Below are positions 12,033 to 12,047 of a DNA stretch of 12,047 nt, in pieces (within the stretch, counting starts at the first letter, position 1; the number at the start of each line of letters is the position of its first letter). Source of the DNA: JBDTCS01 sp039923455 (GTDB taxonomy: Bacteria; Bacteroidota; Ignavibacteria; Palsa-1295); NCBI GenBank assembly GCA_039923455.1, contig JBDTCS010000076.1, positions 1 to 12,047 of the forward strand. The letters are read 5' to 3'. A model generated the notes under the pieces. That model saw only the letters and a list, made by a program, of their open reading frames with translations. It was not told where the DNA came from and did not search any database. The position numbers and the translations under genes were made by a program.

Positions 12033-12047
12033 ATGGCGATCATGACT
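12033..12047 (+). CDS. Start of a further gene cut by the window end
   Basis: An ATG at 12033 opens a frame of five codons (MAIMT) to the window end, preceded by A-rich sequence like the other starts. It lies 33 bases after zapA, so it is probably the next gene of the operon. In several related genomes rny (ribonuclease Y) follows zapA, but five residues cannot identify it. Confidence 0.35.

Overview
The window looks like chromosomal DNA from the Bacteroidota/Chlorobiota (FCB) group, possibly a Kapabacteria- or Ignavibacteria-like lineage. Four things support this. The first gene ends in a type IX secretion C-terminal sorting domain. The promoters match the Bacteroidota pattern TTG-N18-20-TAnnTTTG. 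No start codon has a clear Shine-Dalgarno sequence. There are several lipoproteins, one with a choice-of-anchor/ASH-like domain. The lineage is inferred from these traits, not from any search.

The backbone is a widely conserved translation and cell-division gene order: rpmI (bL35), rplT (bL20), pheS and pheT (the two subunits of phenylalanyl-tRNA synthetase), a coiled-coil protein, zapA, and the first five codons of a further gene. infC, usually next to rpmI, is not present; the 3' end of a secreted T9SS protein lies there instead.

The backbone is interrupted at two places. Between rplT and pheS, after a strong terminator, is a 1,014-residue STAND-type protein (DUF4062 - NACHT NTPase - winged helix - eight TPRs) with its own promoter. 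It is followed convergently by a small secreted protein on the minus strand. Between pheS and pheT are two tandem, paralogous lipoprotein genes, so the two subunits of one obligate enzyme complex are about 2 kb apart.

The non-coding parts are informative. There is a two-hairpin leader before rpmI and a chain of three hairpins between rpmI and rplT; both are candidates for bL20 autoregulation. An intrinsic terminator follows rplT. Back-to-back divergent promoters lie between the minus-strand secreted gene and pheS. Two perfect inverted repeats sit in the leader of the minus-strand gene, and three imperfect 14-bp tandem repeats lie ahead of the second lipoprotein gene. No intergenic stretch exceeds about 275 bases. 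I saw no tRNA, rRNA, insertion sequence or CRISPR array.

The best candidate for a little-described system is the DUF4062-NACHT-TPR protein. Its architecture resembles sensor NTPases of the Avs/NLR type, with a TIR-like N-terminal effector, a NACHT switch and a superhelical sensor. A defence role is inference only.
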